Shown: in pieces, positions 1 to 6,820 of the stretch
Layout: each line of letters starts with the position of its first letter
How positions within the stretch are numbered: position 1 is the stretch's first letter
NCBI GenBank assembly: GCA_035455745.1
Contig: DATIEP010000086.1
Span: 1 to 63,322 of the forward strand
Length of the DNA stretch: 63,322 nt
Origin: JADGGM01 sp027307005
Lineage (GTDB): Bacteria; Gemmatimonadota; Gemmatimonadetes; Gemmatimonadales; Gemmatimonadaceae
Direction: 5' to 3'
Translations under genes and position numbers: made by a program
The notes under the pieces: model-generated
What the model was told of the DNA's origin: nothing
The model's database searches: none
What the model saw: only the letters and a program-made list of their open reading frames with translations

Positions 1-2
1 CG

Positions 3-95
3 GACGAAGGGTCTATTGAGCTGTGGCGCGACTCCGGCGCGCTGTTCGCTGGCGCGCTTGCCGCCGCGCGCGGGCAGCGTTCTCTCGACCATTGA
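3..95 (+). CDS. C-terminal end of an unidentified protein (partial)
   Basis: An open frame enters from the left edge and stops at TGA 93-95, giving about 30 residues that end in ARGQRSLDH. Codon use is GC-rich in third positions, as in a real gene. Too little remains to assign a family. It reads toward the ArsR repressor at 148. Confidence 0.4.
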   Translation, partial: DEGSIELWRDSGALFAGALAAARGQRSLDH

Positions 96-117
96 CAGCC
101 GTCGGTTGTGATTGTAT

Positions 118-147
118 ATAACCAAACAGTTATAAAAACCATCGGTT
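118..147. promoter_or_regulatory. Operator/promoter candidate of the first ArsR module
   Basis: Two short inverted repeats fill the gap before the ATG at 148: ATAAC-caaaca-GTTAT (118-133) and AACC-atc-GGTT (137-147), the latter touching the start codon. The stretch is AT-rich in a GC-rich background (TATATAA at 115-121). The second half-site AACC/GGTT recurs in the 24-bp palindrome of the second ArsR module (4818-4841). Autorepression is inferred. Confidence 0.5.
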
Positions 148-501
148 ATGCACAGTTCCGACCGCCTAAACCTCACCTTCGCCGCGCTCGCCGATCCCAC
201 CCGCCGCGCCATCCTCGCCCGTTTGGCCACCGGCGAAGCCTCGGTTCAGGAGCTCGCCGAGCCGTTTGAGATGAGCCAGCCTGCGATCTCCAAGCACCTC
301 AAAGTGCTGGAGCACGCAGGGCTCATCTCGGCCGACATCGATGCGCAGCGACGCCCGCGCCGCCTCGAGGCAAAGCGATTGGAGGAAGCGGTGGATTGGA
401 TCGAGCGCTACCGCGGGATCTTCGAGCAGAACTACCAACGCCTCGATGCGTTGCTCGACGAACTCAAAGGCAAGCCCGCAAAATCGAAACGAAGAAAATA
501 G
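148..501 (+). CDS. ArsR-family winged-helix repressor (module 1)
   Basis: A 117-aa HTH regulator. FAALADPTRRAILARL opens the winged helix and EMSQPAISKHLKVLEHAGLI is the recognition-helix region. No cysteine metal-site motif is visible, so it is probably not a metal sensor. It belongs to the ArsR type usually paired with SRPBCC/AHSA1 proteins. The C-terminus (IERYRGIFEQNYQRLDALLDEL) looks like a dimerisation helix. The SRPBCC partner starts 78 bp downstream. The operator-like repeats abutting the ATG suggest autoregulation. Two paralogous modules lie at 3971-4817 and 9478-10304. Confidence 0.9.
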   Translation: MHSSDRLNLTFAALADPTRRAILARLATGEASVQELAEPFEMSQPAISKHLKVLEHAGLISADIDAQRRPRRLEAKRLEEAVDWIERYRGIFEQNYQRLDALLDELKGKPAKSKRRK

Positions 502-579
502 CGCGCGCGTGCCGTCCCGCGGCGCGGTCCTTCGTGCCCCGAGCGAGTAGCCGTATCGACAAACCCAAGGAGAAGAACA

Positions 580-1080
580 ATGCCAACGCCAGCAGAAGTT
601 ACATCGCCAAGTGATCGCGAAGTTCGCGTCACGCGTAGATTCAACGCGCCCCGTCAATTGGTGTGGGATGCCCATACCAAGCCCGAACTCGTGGCCAGGT
701 GGCAGGGCTACGGCGGCTGGGACATGCCGGTGTGCGAGATGGACGTCCGCGTCGGCGGAAAATACCGCTGGCAGTGGAGGAGCCGCGAAGAGGGGAAGCA
801 GTTCGGCTTCTTCGGCACGTTCACCGAGGTCAATGCGCCGTCGAAGATCACGCACGAACAATACTTCGATCCGGGCAATGTCGGCGGCGCCATGCCCGTC
901 GGCGATCCCTGCATCGTCTCGCTCGAGCTCAGCGAGCAAAATGGTGTCACGACGCTGGTTTGCAATTTGACGTTCGCGTCGAAGGAAGCGCGCGACGGCG
1001 CCGTCTCCACCGGCATGACCGACGGCATGGAGCACAGCTACAGCCGCCTCGACGACCTGTTCGCCAAGAAAGCCGCGTGA
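580..1080 (+). CDS. SRPBCC / AHSA1-domain protein (module 1)
   Basis: A 166-aa START-like fold protein of the AHSA1 type. Visible family marks are the N-terminal RRFNAPRQLVWDAHTKPEL strand-helix, the turn MDVRVGGKYRW and FFGTFTEVNAPSKI. These proteins bind small hydrophobic ligands, but the ligand here is unknown. A strong Shine-Dalgarno (AAGGAG, about 568-573) precedes ATG 580. It is cotranscribed with the ArsR repressor upstream, which may sense the same compound. GAGGAG at the stop could serve the next reading frame. Confidence 0.88.
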   Translation: MPTPAEVTSPSDREVRVTRRFNAPRQLVWDAHTKPELVARWQGYGGWDMPVCEMDVRVGGKYRWQWRSREEGKQFGFFGTFTEVNAPSKITHEQYFDPGNVGGAMPVGDPCIVSLELSEQNGVTTLVCNLTFASKEARDGAVSTGMTDGMEHSYSRLDDLFAKKAA

Positions 1081-1099
1081 GGAGTACAATCCATAGAGC

Positions 1100-1381
1100 A
1101 TTCATAAATACTCGGACCACCATCGTGAGCTACTGGCGCGCAGTAAGCGCGCTGGATGCTTCTATTGCGAGCAGTTCTTTGACCCAACCGACATTACGGA
1201 GTCGATTGACGGCGGTCAGGTTGAGACTGGGAGCACCGACGATGGCGTCACGGCGCTCTGTCCTCGCTGTGGAATCGACGCAGTCTTGCCATCCGAGGCG
1301 CCGATTCCGCTCGTCTCAATACCTAACGCTACCCAGCTTCCGCTGGAGATCGACGTCCTCGCGAATGCGAAGCTCCGTTAG
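1100..1381 (+). CDS. Small CFYC...CPRCGID two-CXXC protein, start uncertain
   Basis: An open frame of about 93 codons encodes HRELLARSKRAGCFYCEQFF then ALCPRCGIDAVLPSEAP. I recognise this as a widespread small hypothetical family with two CXXC pairs, probably a zinc ribbon. No ATG/GTG/TTG is available after the in-frame TAG at about 1094, and the frame begins ATT CAT AAA, so it uses an ATT start or has lost its 5' end. The tail after PSEAP does not look like the family, and the stop codon lies inside GTTAGG of the attC-like hairpin (1321-1382). It may be a recombined gene end. Confidence 0.6.
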   Translation: MHKYSDHHRELLARSKRAGCFYCEQFFDPTDITESIDGGQVETGSTDDGVTALCPRCGIDAVLPSEAPIPLVSIPNATQLPLEIDVLANAKLR

Positions 1382-1382
1382 G
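1321..1382 (+). other. attC-like hairpin A
   Basis: CCTAACG (1322-1328) and CGTTAGG (1376-1382) are perfect inverted repeats. Inside them AGCTTC (1335-1340) pairs with GAAGCT (1369-1374) around a loop of about 28 bases. This is the R''-L''-L'-R' layout of integron attC sites (RYYYAAC ... GTTRRRY). The next gene starts 3 bp downstream (ATG 1385), as in cassettes. Against it: the right-hand spacer is only 1 base, the outer word is common in this genome, and no integrase is in view. Confidence 0.4.
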
Positions 1383-1384
1383 AC

Positions 1385-1807
1385 ATGAATCGCGTCTTCC
1401 GAATCACGCGCGTGGTGCTGGCCGTGACGGCTGCGTGCGCCATCGCCGGTGCAGTCGCGAGCGTACCTGTCACCACGGTTTTCGTTCTCGTGTTCGCGAG
1501 AAATGGCCGACTCGACTACCTCGGCGTGTACGCTGTTGGCGCAACCTTCGGCGCCGTGTGCGGGTTGTTGCTCGGCCCGGCGACAGCATTCGGTTTTCTT
1601 CGCGGCGCGCCGCTCGGCCGACTCTTCGCTGAGACCTCAGCCGGCGCGGCGCTCGGCGGCGCCATCGGCGCGCTCTCGTCGGACGGACGAGTTGCTCTTT
1701 GGGGAGCCGGTATAGGGCTTGCCGCAGCGGTCGCGCATCTCTTCTTTCGCTATCGGAGGAGGCACGCGCCGAGCGCGCCGATGGGTCACGAGCCCGGCGG
1801 AGCATGA
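1385..1807 (+). CDS. Small integral membrane protein
   Basis: A 140-aa protein with about four hydrophobic segments: VLAVTAACAIAGAVASV, a second around YAVGATFGAVCGLLLG, a Gly/Ala-rich third (SAGAALGGAIGAL) and GAGIGLAAAVAHLFF, then an RYRRRH positive-inside tail. No family recognised. ATG 1385 lies immediately after attC-like hairpin A. Nothing indicates a partner gene. Confidence 0.7.
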   Translation: MNRVFRITRVVLAVTAACAIAGAVASVPVTTVFVLVFARNGRLDYLGVYAVGATFGAVCGLLLGPATAFGFLRGAPLGRLFAETSAGAALGGAIGALSSDGRVALWGAGIGLAAAVAHLFFRYRRRHAPSAPMGHEPGGA

Positions 1808-1847
1808 CGGCGCAAGGCGGCGCGGATCTGCCTGGCCTGGGTTAGCG

Positions 1848-3017
1848 ATGGAGGCTCGCGCAGGCAGTTCCGAATCTTCGAACCATCTCGCTTGCGGCAA
1901 CACTTTAGTGCCAATCACCCTCGATGACCTCCGGCGCCTTGCCGTCGGCCGAAGCCTGTTTGCGCCGACAACGCTCAAACGCGCGCTCGCTCGCTTGGGG
2001 TATGTGCAGGCCGACCCGATTCGCGCTCCCGCGCGTGCGCAGGATCTGATACTCCGCCACCGCGTCACCGCCTACCGCGCAGGCGATCTCGAGCGTCTCT
2101 ATCCGACACTCGGCGTCGAGGAGGATTTTTTCCTCGCCTACGGCTTCGTGACCCGGTCGATCGAGTCGCTCATGCATCCCCGCTCGATTCGCGGGATGCC
2201 TGTCTCGCCCGGCGTCCCATGGTCCCGCGCCCGGCGGACGCAAGCGGAGCGGCTGCTCGAGTTCGTGCGCGAACGCGGCGCCGTCCATCCGCGGGAAGTG
2301 GCGGCGCACTTCTCGCCGCGGTCCGTTAGGAATTACTGGGGAGGCTCGTCCAACGCGACGACCGCGTTGCTCGCTGGAATGCACTACCGCGGCATGCTGC
2401 GCGTCCAGCGCCGTGACGCGGGCATTCGCGTATATGCGCCGCACCGACATGGAGACGAACCGGCAGATGCGGCAGAGATCCGCGCCCGCGTGGACGCGCT
2501 GGCTCGAGCGGCGATCGCGATCTATGCGCCGCTGACGGCGAAGGGCCTAACGCAACTCGTGCGTCGGCTCCGGTACGCCGTCCCGCAATGGCGCAACCAA
2601 TTGCCGAGCGCCTTGGGGCGCGCAAAGGGCCAGCTCGCGCACGCGCGCATCGATGGCGTCGAGTGGTACTGGCCGGCCGACGAGCATCCGGACCACCAGC
2701 CGGTGGCGGACACGGTGCGCTTGCTGGCGCCGTTCGACCCCGTGGTGTGGGACCGCGACCGGTTGCAGTTGCTGTGGGGCTGGGACTACCGCTTCGAGGC
2801 GTACGTGCCGGCGCCGAAACGGAAATTGGGGTATTACGCGTTGCCGCTGCTGTGGCGCGACCAGTTGATTGGATGGGGCAATCTGTCGGTGCCTAACGGC
2901 GCCCTCGTGTCGCAGATTCGCTTTGTCGGGTCGCGCCCGCCACGCGACGCGGCATTCACGCGGGGGCTCGACGCCGAGCTCGAACGCATGCGTGCATTTC
3001 TCGGTGTCGCTGGATAA
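1848..3017 (+). CDS. YcaQ/AlkX-like winged-helix DNA glycosylase (HTH_42)
   Basis: About 389 aa from ATG 1848; GTG 1908 is an alternative start just before ITLDDLRRLAVGRSLF. The fold matches the HTH_42/YcaQ family, monofunctional glycosylases that remove alkylated bases and unhook interstrand crosslinks. LGYVQADPIRAPARAQDL contains Q-A-D, matching the QxD catalytic motif described for the YcaQ/AlkX branch (AlkZ has QxQ). VTRSIESLMHPR and the C-terminal LLAPFDPVVWDRDRLQLLWG are family-typical. It stands alone among accessory genes, possibly for self-protection against a DNA-alkylating product. Confidence 0.8.
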   Translation: MEARAGSSESSNHLACGNTLVPITLDDLRRLAVGRSLFAPTTLKRALARLGYVQADPIRAPARAQDLILRHRVTAYRAGDLERLYPTLGVEEDFFLAYGFVTRSIESLMHPRSIRGMPVSPGVPWSRARRTQAERLLEFVRERGAVHPREVAAHFSPRSVRNYWGGSSNATTALLAGMHYRGMLRVQRRDAGIRVYAPHRHGDEPADAAEIRARVDALARAAIAIYAPLTAKGLTQLVRRLRYAVPQWRNQLPSALGRAKGQLAHARIDGVEWYWPADEHPDHQPVADTVRLLAPFDPVVWDRDRLQLLWGWDYRFEAYVPAPKRKLGYYALPLLWRDQLIGWGNLSVPNGALVSQIRFVGSRPPRDAAFTRGLDAELERMRAFLGVAG

Positions 3018-3094
3018 CTGTCCAGTAGGAAAACGAGGTAACCGGACGCTAATCCGCTGGCCGCACTGGCTCTAGTGGTACGGCCGCGTCGGGC

Positions 3095-3673
3095 TCACGT
3101 TCGCAATGCTGCAAACGCTTTGTTGCACAAGTTGCCTAACCTCTTCCCGAGCTCTGCTCCGCCGATACCGTTGAATTTCTTGTAATGGTCGGACGTACCT
3201 CTATCGTACGTCACGATGCAGTACACCGAGCCCTTCTTGCTCGCGAGCTCGGGATTCAAGGCGTCGGTACCCGCTTCGAACAGCGCCTCATCCCCTACCC
3301 CCTTCAAGGGGACGAACTTGCTGCGATTGGCGGTGGCGGCCGCGTCGTTCCACAACATTTCCGTGCTCTCGTCACTGCCGATGCTCACAGTAATATCGCC
3401 CGAGAAGTCGTTGCCGAAGTTGCACCACGCGACGCCGCCAGGAACCGGTCTTACCGTCACCGGCGCCTTCATCAGTCCCGCCGCGTCGGCCTGAGAGTAC
3501 ACCTTGGTGCAATCGACCGACGCGGCGGTGGTGGTGTCGCCGCGCATCGCCGCGAACGCCTCAGCGGATGGGGTGACTGCGGCCGAAGCGGCCTCGCTCC
3601 TGGATGGTGACCTTGCGATCGCGATGCACATCATGCAGACGATGGCTGTCACTCGTGTCGTCCAACCCAACAT
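3095..3673 (-). CDS. Exported protein of unknown function
   Basis: A 192-aa protein with an N-terminal signal peptide (TAIVCMMCIAIARSPSRSEA). The mature part has four cysteines (SVDCTKVYSQ, AWCNFG, VYCIVTYD, LCNKAF) that could form two disulfides. The overall layout resembles periplasmic DUF3558-like proteins, but that likeness is weak. It is convergent with the glycosylase gene, with 77 bp between the stops. No operon partner. Confidence 0.7.
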   Translation of the reverse strand: MLGWTTRVTAIVCMMCIAIARSPSRSEAASAAVTPSAEAFAAMRGDTTTAASVDCTKVYSQADAAGLMKAPVTVRPVPGGVAWCNFGNDFSGDITVSIGSDESTEMLWNDAAATANRSKFVPLKGVGDEALFEAGTDALNPELASKKGSVYCIVTYDRGTSDHYKKFNGIGGAELGKRLGNLCNKAFAALRT

Positions 3674-3970
3674 GATAGCCTCCTGGCGGCCGGTGATACC
3701 GTCACGCAGTCAAGCGTGCGTTCTGCTCGAGCGCATGTTCTCGCACGGTCGTTACCTGGCCGCACCTGCCGCCGTTACCCAGGCGTCACCGGCGTCAGTT
3801 TTCCCTTGACACACGACACATCGGGCGCGGACGGCCTAACGAACGCCGAAGCTGCAAGGAAGGCATGGAGATGTGCGCGCTTCGCGATCGACGTTCGCGC
3901 CTCCGCCCGATAGCCCCGGCCAGTGTGAGCCGAGACTATCGGACGACCGACCGCGAGATCTACGTCGCTG
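3674..3970. other. Intergenic region with attC-like hairpin B
   Basis: No credible gene. At 3834-3895, GCCTAACG is followed after 5 bases by CGAAGC, a loop of about 26 bases, GCTTCG, a 7-base spacer and CGTTCGC. The inner arms pair perfectly and the spacers suit an attC site, but the right outer box is GTTCGCG rather than GTTRRRY. It lies downstream of the minus-strand SRPBCC gene. Confidence 0.35.
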
Positions 3971-4486
3971 TTACTGTCCCGAGCTCTCACCCAGCGCCAC
4001 GAGCAGCTCGTCCAGCTGATCGAACGTTTCGAACATTGCTTCGGCTGCTCCAGTGCCGGCAGCGTCGAGTGCTTCCTTCGAGGGATGGCGCTCGCGCAGG
4101 ACCACCAGCGTCTTGCCGCCCTGTTCCTCGAACGTCACCGCGGTGACAGGCCCGCCCTCGCCACCTTCTTCGTTGGTCCACGCGAGGCGCGAATACGGTT
4201 TCACTTCGACATAGGTGCCGAAGAACGCGACAGGCTCGGGGCTGTGGTCGAATACCAATCGGTACTTGCCTCCGACACGAGCATCCACGTCGCAGGACAG
4301 TAGCGTCATTCCCATCGACTTGGGCACCCACCAGCGCTTGAGCAGGTCGGCCTTGGTAAATGCCTCGAATACGATCCGAGCCGGGCCGTTGATGGTCCGC
4401 GTGACAGTCACCTCGCGGTCCGACGTCCGTTCCACCGTGGGGCGGTTCTTCACGGGGCCGGGCTTACTTTCGATTCTTGCGTTCAT
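3971..4486 (-). CDS. SRPBCC / AHSA1-domain protein (module 2)
   Basis: About 171 aa from ATG 4486, preceded by AAGGAGAAG; the frame extends further upstream but this start has the ribosome site. VTVTRTINGPARIVFEAFTKADLLKRWW, CDVDARVGGKYRLVFD and AFFGTYVEVKPYSRLAWT are AHSA1 hallmarks. It overlaps the end of the ArsR gene by 23 bp, so the two are translationally coupled. It resembles the other two SRPBCC proteins in the window in layout only. Ligand unknown. Confidence 0.9.
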   Translation of the reverse strand: MNARIESKPGPVKNRPTVERTSDREVTVTRTINGPARIVFEAFTKADLLKRWWVPKSMGMTLLSCDVDARVGGKYRLVFDHSPEPVAFFGTYVEVKPYSRLAWTNEEGGEGGPVTAVTFEEQGGKTLVVLRERHPSKEALDAAGTGAAEAMFETFDQLDELLVALGESSGQ

Positions 4487-4817
4487 TGCTCTTCTCCTTT
4501 CGTGTGAGTTCCTCGACCACCTTCTCCAACTCATCGAAGCGTTCCTCCCAGCGCCGGCGGTACCGCTCGAGCCACGCCGTCTCGTCTTCCAATCGGCGCG
4601 GGCCCAGCTGGCACGTCCGCACGCGCCCGACCTTCTTCGTGGTGACGAGCCCCGCCTGCTCCAGCACGCCGACGTGCTTCTTCATGCCCGTGAGCGTCAT
4701 GTGGAATTTCTCGGCGAGGTCCGTGATCGAAGCGTCGGCTCGTCCGAGCTGGTCCAGCACGCCACGCCGCGTGGCGTCCGAGAGCGCGGCGAATGAGGTA
4801 TCAAGTCGGGTCATCAT
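4464..4817 (-). CDS. ArsR-family winged-helix repressor (module 2)
   Basis: About 117 aa starting MMTRLDTSFAALSDATRRGV; ATG 4817 or 4814 is possible and longer frames are rejected because they run through the operator. The recognition helix is FHMTLTGMKKHVGVLEQAGLV, and KKVGRVRTCQLGP is the wing. No metal-binding cysteines. Partner of the SRPBCC gene at 3971-4486. The perfect palindrome at 4818-4841 ends one base before the first ATG, implying tight autorepression or even a leaderless transcript. Confidence 0.9.
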   Translation of the reverse strand: MMTRLDTSFAALSDATRRGVLDQLGRADASITDLAEKFHMTLTGMKKHVGVLEQAGLVTTKKVGRVRTCQLGPRRLEDETAWLERYRRRWEERFDELEKVVEELTRKEKSNERKNRK

Positions 4818-4841
4818 ATACTGAACCATATGGTTCAGTAT
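4818..4841. promoter_or_regulatory. Perfect 24-bp palindromic operator of ArsR module 2
   Basis: The half-site ATACTGAACCAT is followed directly by its exact complement ATGGTTCAGTAT. It touches the ArsR start codon. The core AACC..GGTT is shared with the repeat before the first ArsR gene. Operator function is inferred from position and symmetry. Confidence 0.75.
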
Positions 4842-4907
4842 TTTAAGGCACGCATTCGTGGCGCGCAAGGGGTGGCCGCGAAGGACTTATGGAGCTCCCC
4901 GTCGTCG

Positions 4908-5189
4908 TTGACGCCTAACGGGAGCGAGGTCGACCGGGCGATCCGAGCGTACAACGCGGGTAACCGTAACCGTTTCGATGGCGCGCTCGCGCGCGCGCTC
5001 GAACTGTTCGACTTGACGGCGGCGGACGACCGCTGGCGCGGTGCGCGTCGGCGCGAGATCCTGCGAGCACGATCCGAGTTCTGGCCCCGTACTTTCTGGT
5101 TGTCCTGCCCGTCGACGCTGTCCTCCTGCGCCGGGCCGGCGCTCGAATCCGCGAACGCCATCCCACCGCGTGGGCTGCCTTGCGGGTGA
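4908..5189 (+). CDS. Hypothetical protein (possible TTG start)
   Basis: From about TTG 4908 the frame encodes EVDRAIRAYNAGNRNRFDGAL, then ALELFDLTAADDRWRGARRREILRARSEFW. These are amphipathic helices with coding-like composition; the last third looks non-coding. No Shine-Dalgarno is evident and no family is recognised. It overlaps the membrane-protein frame at about 5072-5368 in another register, so a frameshift joining the two is possible. Confidence 0.35.
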   Translation: MTPNGSEVDRAIRAYNAGNRNRFDGALARALELFDLTAADDRWRGARRREILRARSEFWPRTFWLSCPSTLSSCAGPALESANAIPPRGLPCG

Positions 5190-5368
5190 AGTCCGTCCAC
5201 TCGATTGCCTTCGTGCAGTTCGTCCGCGGCAAGCGATACCTGGCACTCGACGACCCCGAACTCACGGCGCTCCTCACGCGGAAACGGCGCTTTGATGTGC
5301 TGACGGCGATCGCGTTCGTTGCCGCGGTCGGCGTGGTCCTCGTCATGCAACGGGCGACGAGGTCGTGA
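5072..5368 (+). CDS. Small two-helix membrane protein, start unclear
   Basis: The frame ending at TGA 5366-5368 encodes VLAPYFLVVLPVDAVLL (helix 1), then RERHPTAWAALRVKSVHSI and YLALDDPELTALLTRKRRF, and ends with LTAIAFVAAVGVVLVM (helix 2). The pattern hydrophobic helix, RHP.AW.ALG-like turn, R.YR.L.DP, helix recurs in small bacterial membrane proteins. No standard start codon precedes helix 1; the only internal one is TTG 5180. Either a rare start or a frameshift with the upstream frame is required. Confidence 0.4.
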   Translation: MRVLAPYFLVVLPVDAVLLRRAGARIRERHPTAWAALRVKSVHSIAFVQFVRGKRYLALDDPELTALLTRKRRFDVLTAIAFVAAVGVVLVMQRATRS

Positions 5369-5392
5369 GTACGTGCCGTCCTGGTCACGCGC

Positions 5393-5441
5393 CGCATCAC
5401 AGAGTTTCTACCTACTTTGTAGGCAAAAACTCCGTGATGCG
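5393..5441. terminator. Strong hairpin, probable terminator
   Basis: CGCATCAC (5393-5400) pairs with GTGATGCG (5434-5441), inside which GAGTTT pairs with AAACTC and CCTAC with GTAGG. It lies 25 bp after the stop at 5368. No U-tract follows, so a terminator or a small mobile palindrome are both possible. Confidence 0.5.
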
Positions 5442-5567
5442 CTTGCGGCAGACAGGTAGGCGCGCAACTGCCAATCTTTCCTGTCCCTGAGCGCCGAGCC
5501 GTTAGACGAGAGAGTCGGTCTAATGCGCACCGTCCGCGACGGGGGTCTGCACATTCGCATTCCGACC

Positions 5568-5600
5568 ATACTATAGTAGGGAGCTCCATTTGTTTCTGTC
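5568..5600. repeat. Copy 1 of a repeat with palindrome TACTATAGTA
   Basis: ATACTATAGTA (5568-5578) is followed by a segment ending CAT.TGTTTCTG. A second copy with the same palindrome and the same TGTTTCTG end is at 10433-10465. The surrounding 5442-5722 has no gene, one GCCTAACG (5634) and a small hairpin TCGCCGCG/CGCGGCGA (about 5646-5666). Confidence 0.5.
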
Positions 5601-5722
5601 CGGCGATGATTGCCGATGGGCGCCTGAGGCTCGCCTAACGACGTGTCGCCGCGTGGCTCGCGGCGAGGTACGGTTTTCGCGGGCTCGCTCCCGACCAGAC
5701 CTACCAGCGAATCCGAGCGACC

Positions 5723-6112
5723 ATGAAACCTCATCTCGACGTGATCACCTTGGCGGTGCGCGACCTCGAACGGGCCGTCGCGTTCTACCGCGACGGCCTC
5801 GGCCTTCCGACGAAGGGCATCGTCGCCACTGAATTCGAGGCAACGGCCGAGAACGCGGCCGGTGCGGCGGCGTTCTTTGAAATGGAGAGCGGCCTCCTGC
5901 TCGCGCTCTATCCACGTACGGAGCTCGCCAAAGGAATAGGTGAACGTGCGATACGGGATCGCTCTCTCAGATGGTACGTCCGTCGCCTGTATCGTCAGTT
6001 CCAGCATGCTCGGGCCGATCCTGGAGCATCAGGTTGCGCGCCTGTCGTCTCGACACCATTATCGAGGGCCCGACGCCGACCGCTGCGACCACCGCAGCCG
6101 GTTGGGCGTTAG
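5723..6112 (+). pseudogene. Truncated VOC/glyoxalase-like gene
   Basis: The first 70 or so residues are a clean VOC N-terminal half: HLDVITLAVRDLERAVAFYR, DGLGLPTKG, then FFEMESGLLLALYPRTELAK. After that the sequence leaves the family (GIGERAIRDRSLRWYVRR) and the second beta-alpha-beta-beta-beta module with its metal ligands is missing. Intact relatives are about 130-140 aa, so length alone hides the loss. A recombination or deletion joined an unrelated tail that runs up to GTTAGGC at 6109. Confidence 0.65.
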
Positions 6113-6130
6113 GCGGATGCCACGGGTTCG

Positions 6131-6613
6131 ATGAAGATTCGGCCATATGACGACGGCGACTGGACGGAGTGGCTCCGCTTGAGTGTGGCACTCTTCCCTG
6201 AGTACTCGGCGGCCACTCTCGCGCCTGGAATGGAAGAGTTCCGCCGTCGCCCAGATTCGGAGGTGTTTGTCGCCGAGCGCGCCGATGGCAGGCTCGCCGG
6301 CTTCGTGCAGGTCGCCGCACGTCCGTACGCGGATGGCTGCGACACGAGTCCGGTCGGATTCATCGAAGCGTGGTATGTCGACCCGGATGCGAGACGCCAG
6401 GGGCACGGTCGCACGCTGATAGCGGCCGCTGAAGCGTGGGCGGTGGCCCGTGGCTACAGCGAGATGGCCTCGGACGCGCTGCTGGACAATTCGGTGAGCC
6501 ACGCCGCGCACAACCAACTGGGCTACGAAGAGGTCGGTCGCGTGGTGCAGTTTCGGAAAGTGCTGCTGGGGTCGCAGGGGGCTGCGCCGCCCCAACCGCC
6601 TCACGCAGTGTGA
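6131..6613 (+). CDS. GNAT acetyltransferase, AAC(6')-like
   Basis: A 160-aa GNAT protein. Family marks are the opening MKIRPYDDGDWTEWLRLSVAL, GFVQVAARPYADGCDTSPVG, EAWYVDPDARRQGHGRTLI (acetyl-CoA loop) and ASDALLDNSVSHAAHNQLGY. This arrangement is that of aminoglycoside 6'-N-acetyltransferases, which acetylate the 6'-amine with acetyl-CoA. Whether it confers resistance cannot be told from sequence. ATG 6131 is 16 bp after a GTTAGGC word, a cassette-like spacing. Such genes are classic integron cargo. The last 15 residues (QGAAPPQPPHAV) look like an added tail. Confidence 0.85.
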   Translation: MKIRPYDDGDWTEWLRLSVALFPEYSAATLAPGMEEFRRRPDSEVFVAERADGRLAGFVQVAARPYADGCDTSPVGFIEAWYVDPDARRQGHGRTLIAAAEAWAVARGYSEMASDALLDNSVSHAAHNQLGYEEVGRVVQFRKVLLGSQGAAPPQPPHAV

Positions 6614-6820
6614 CTCGGACACGGCCCTCGCGACACCCGTGCTATCGTGCTTCACGCGGAGTGACACCACCGTGGTGTTAGGAACAGTGCTATGCCCGAG
6701 CGATGGTGGCACTGACTGCAGGAGGTGCCATTGTCGGGATGGTCCCGGTCATCGCGTCTGACTTCTTTCCCTTCCGTCTAACCAGTAGCTGTTCTTCATC
6801 TGTAACCACGGGAGCCGATT

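Noticed and set aside
6059..6115. Third attC-like hairpin before the acetyltransferase
   Set aside because: ACCGCTGCG pairs with CGCAGCCGGT around a 4-base loop and GTTAGGC is at the right end, but the left outer box GCCCGAC mismatches at two positions. Too weak to list as a site.
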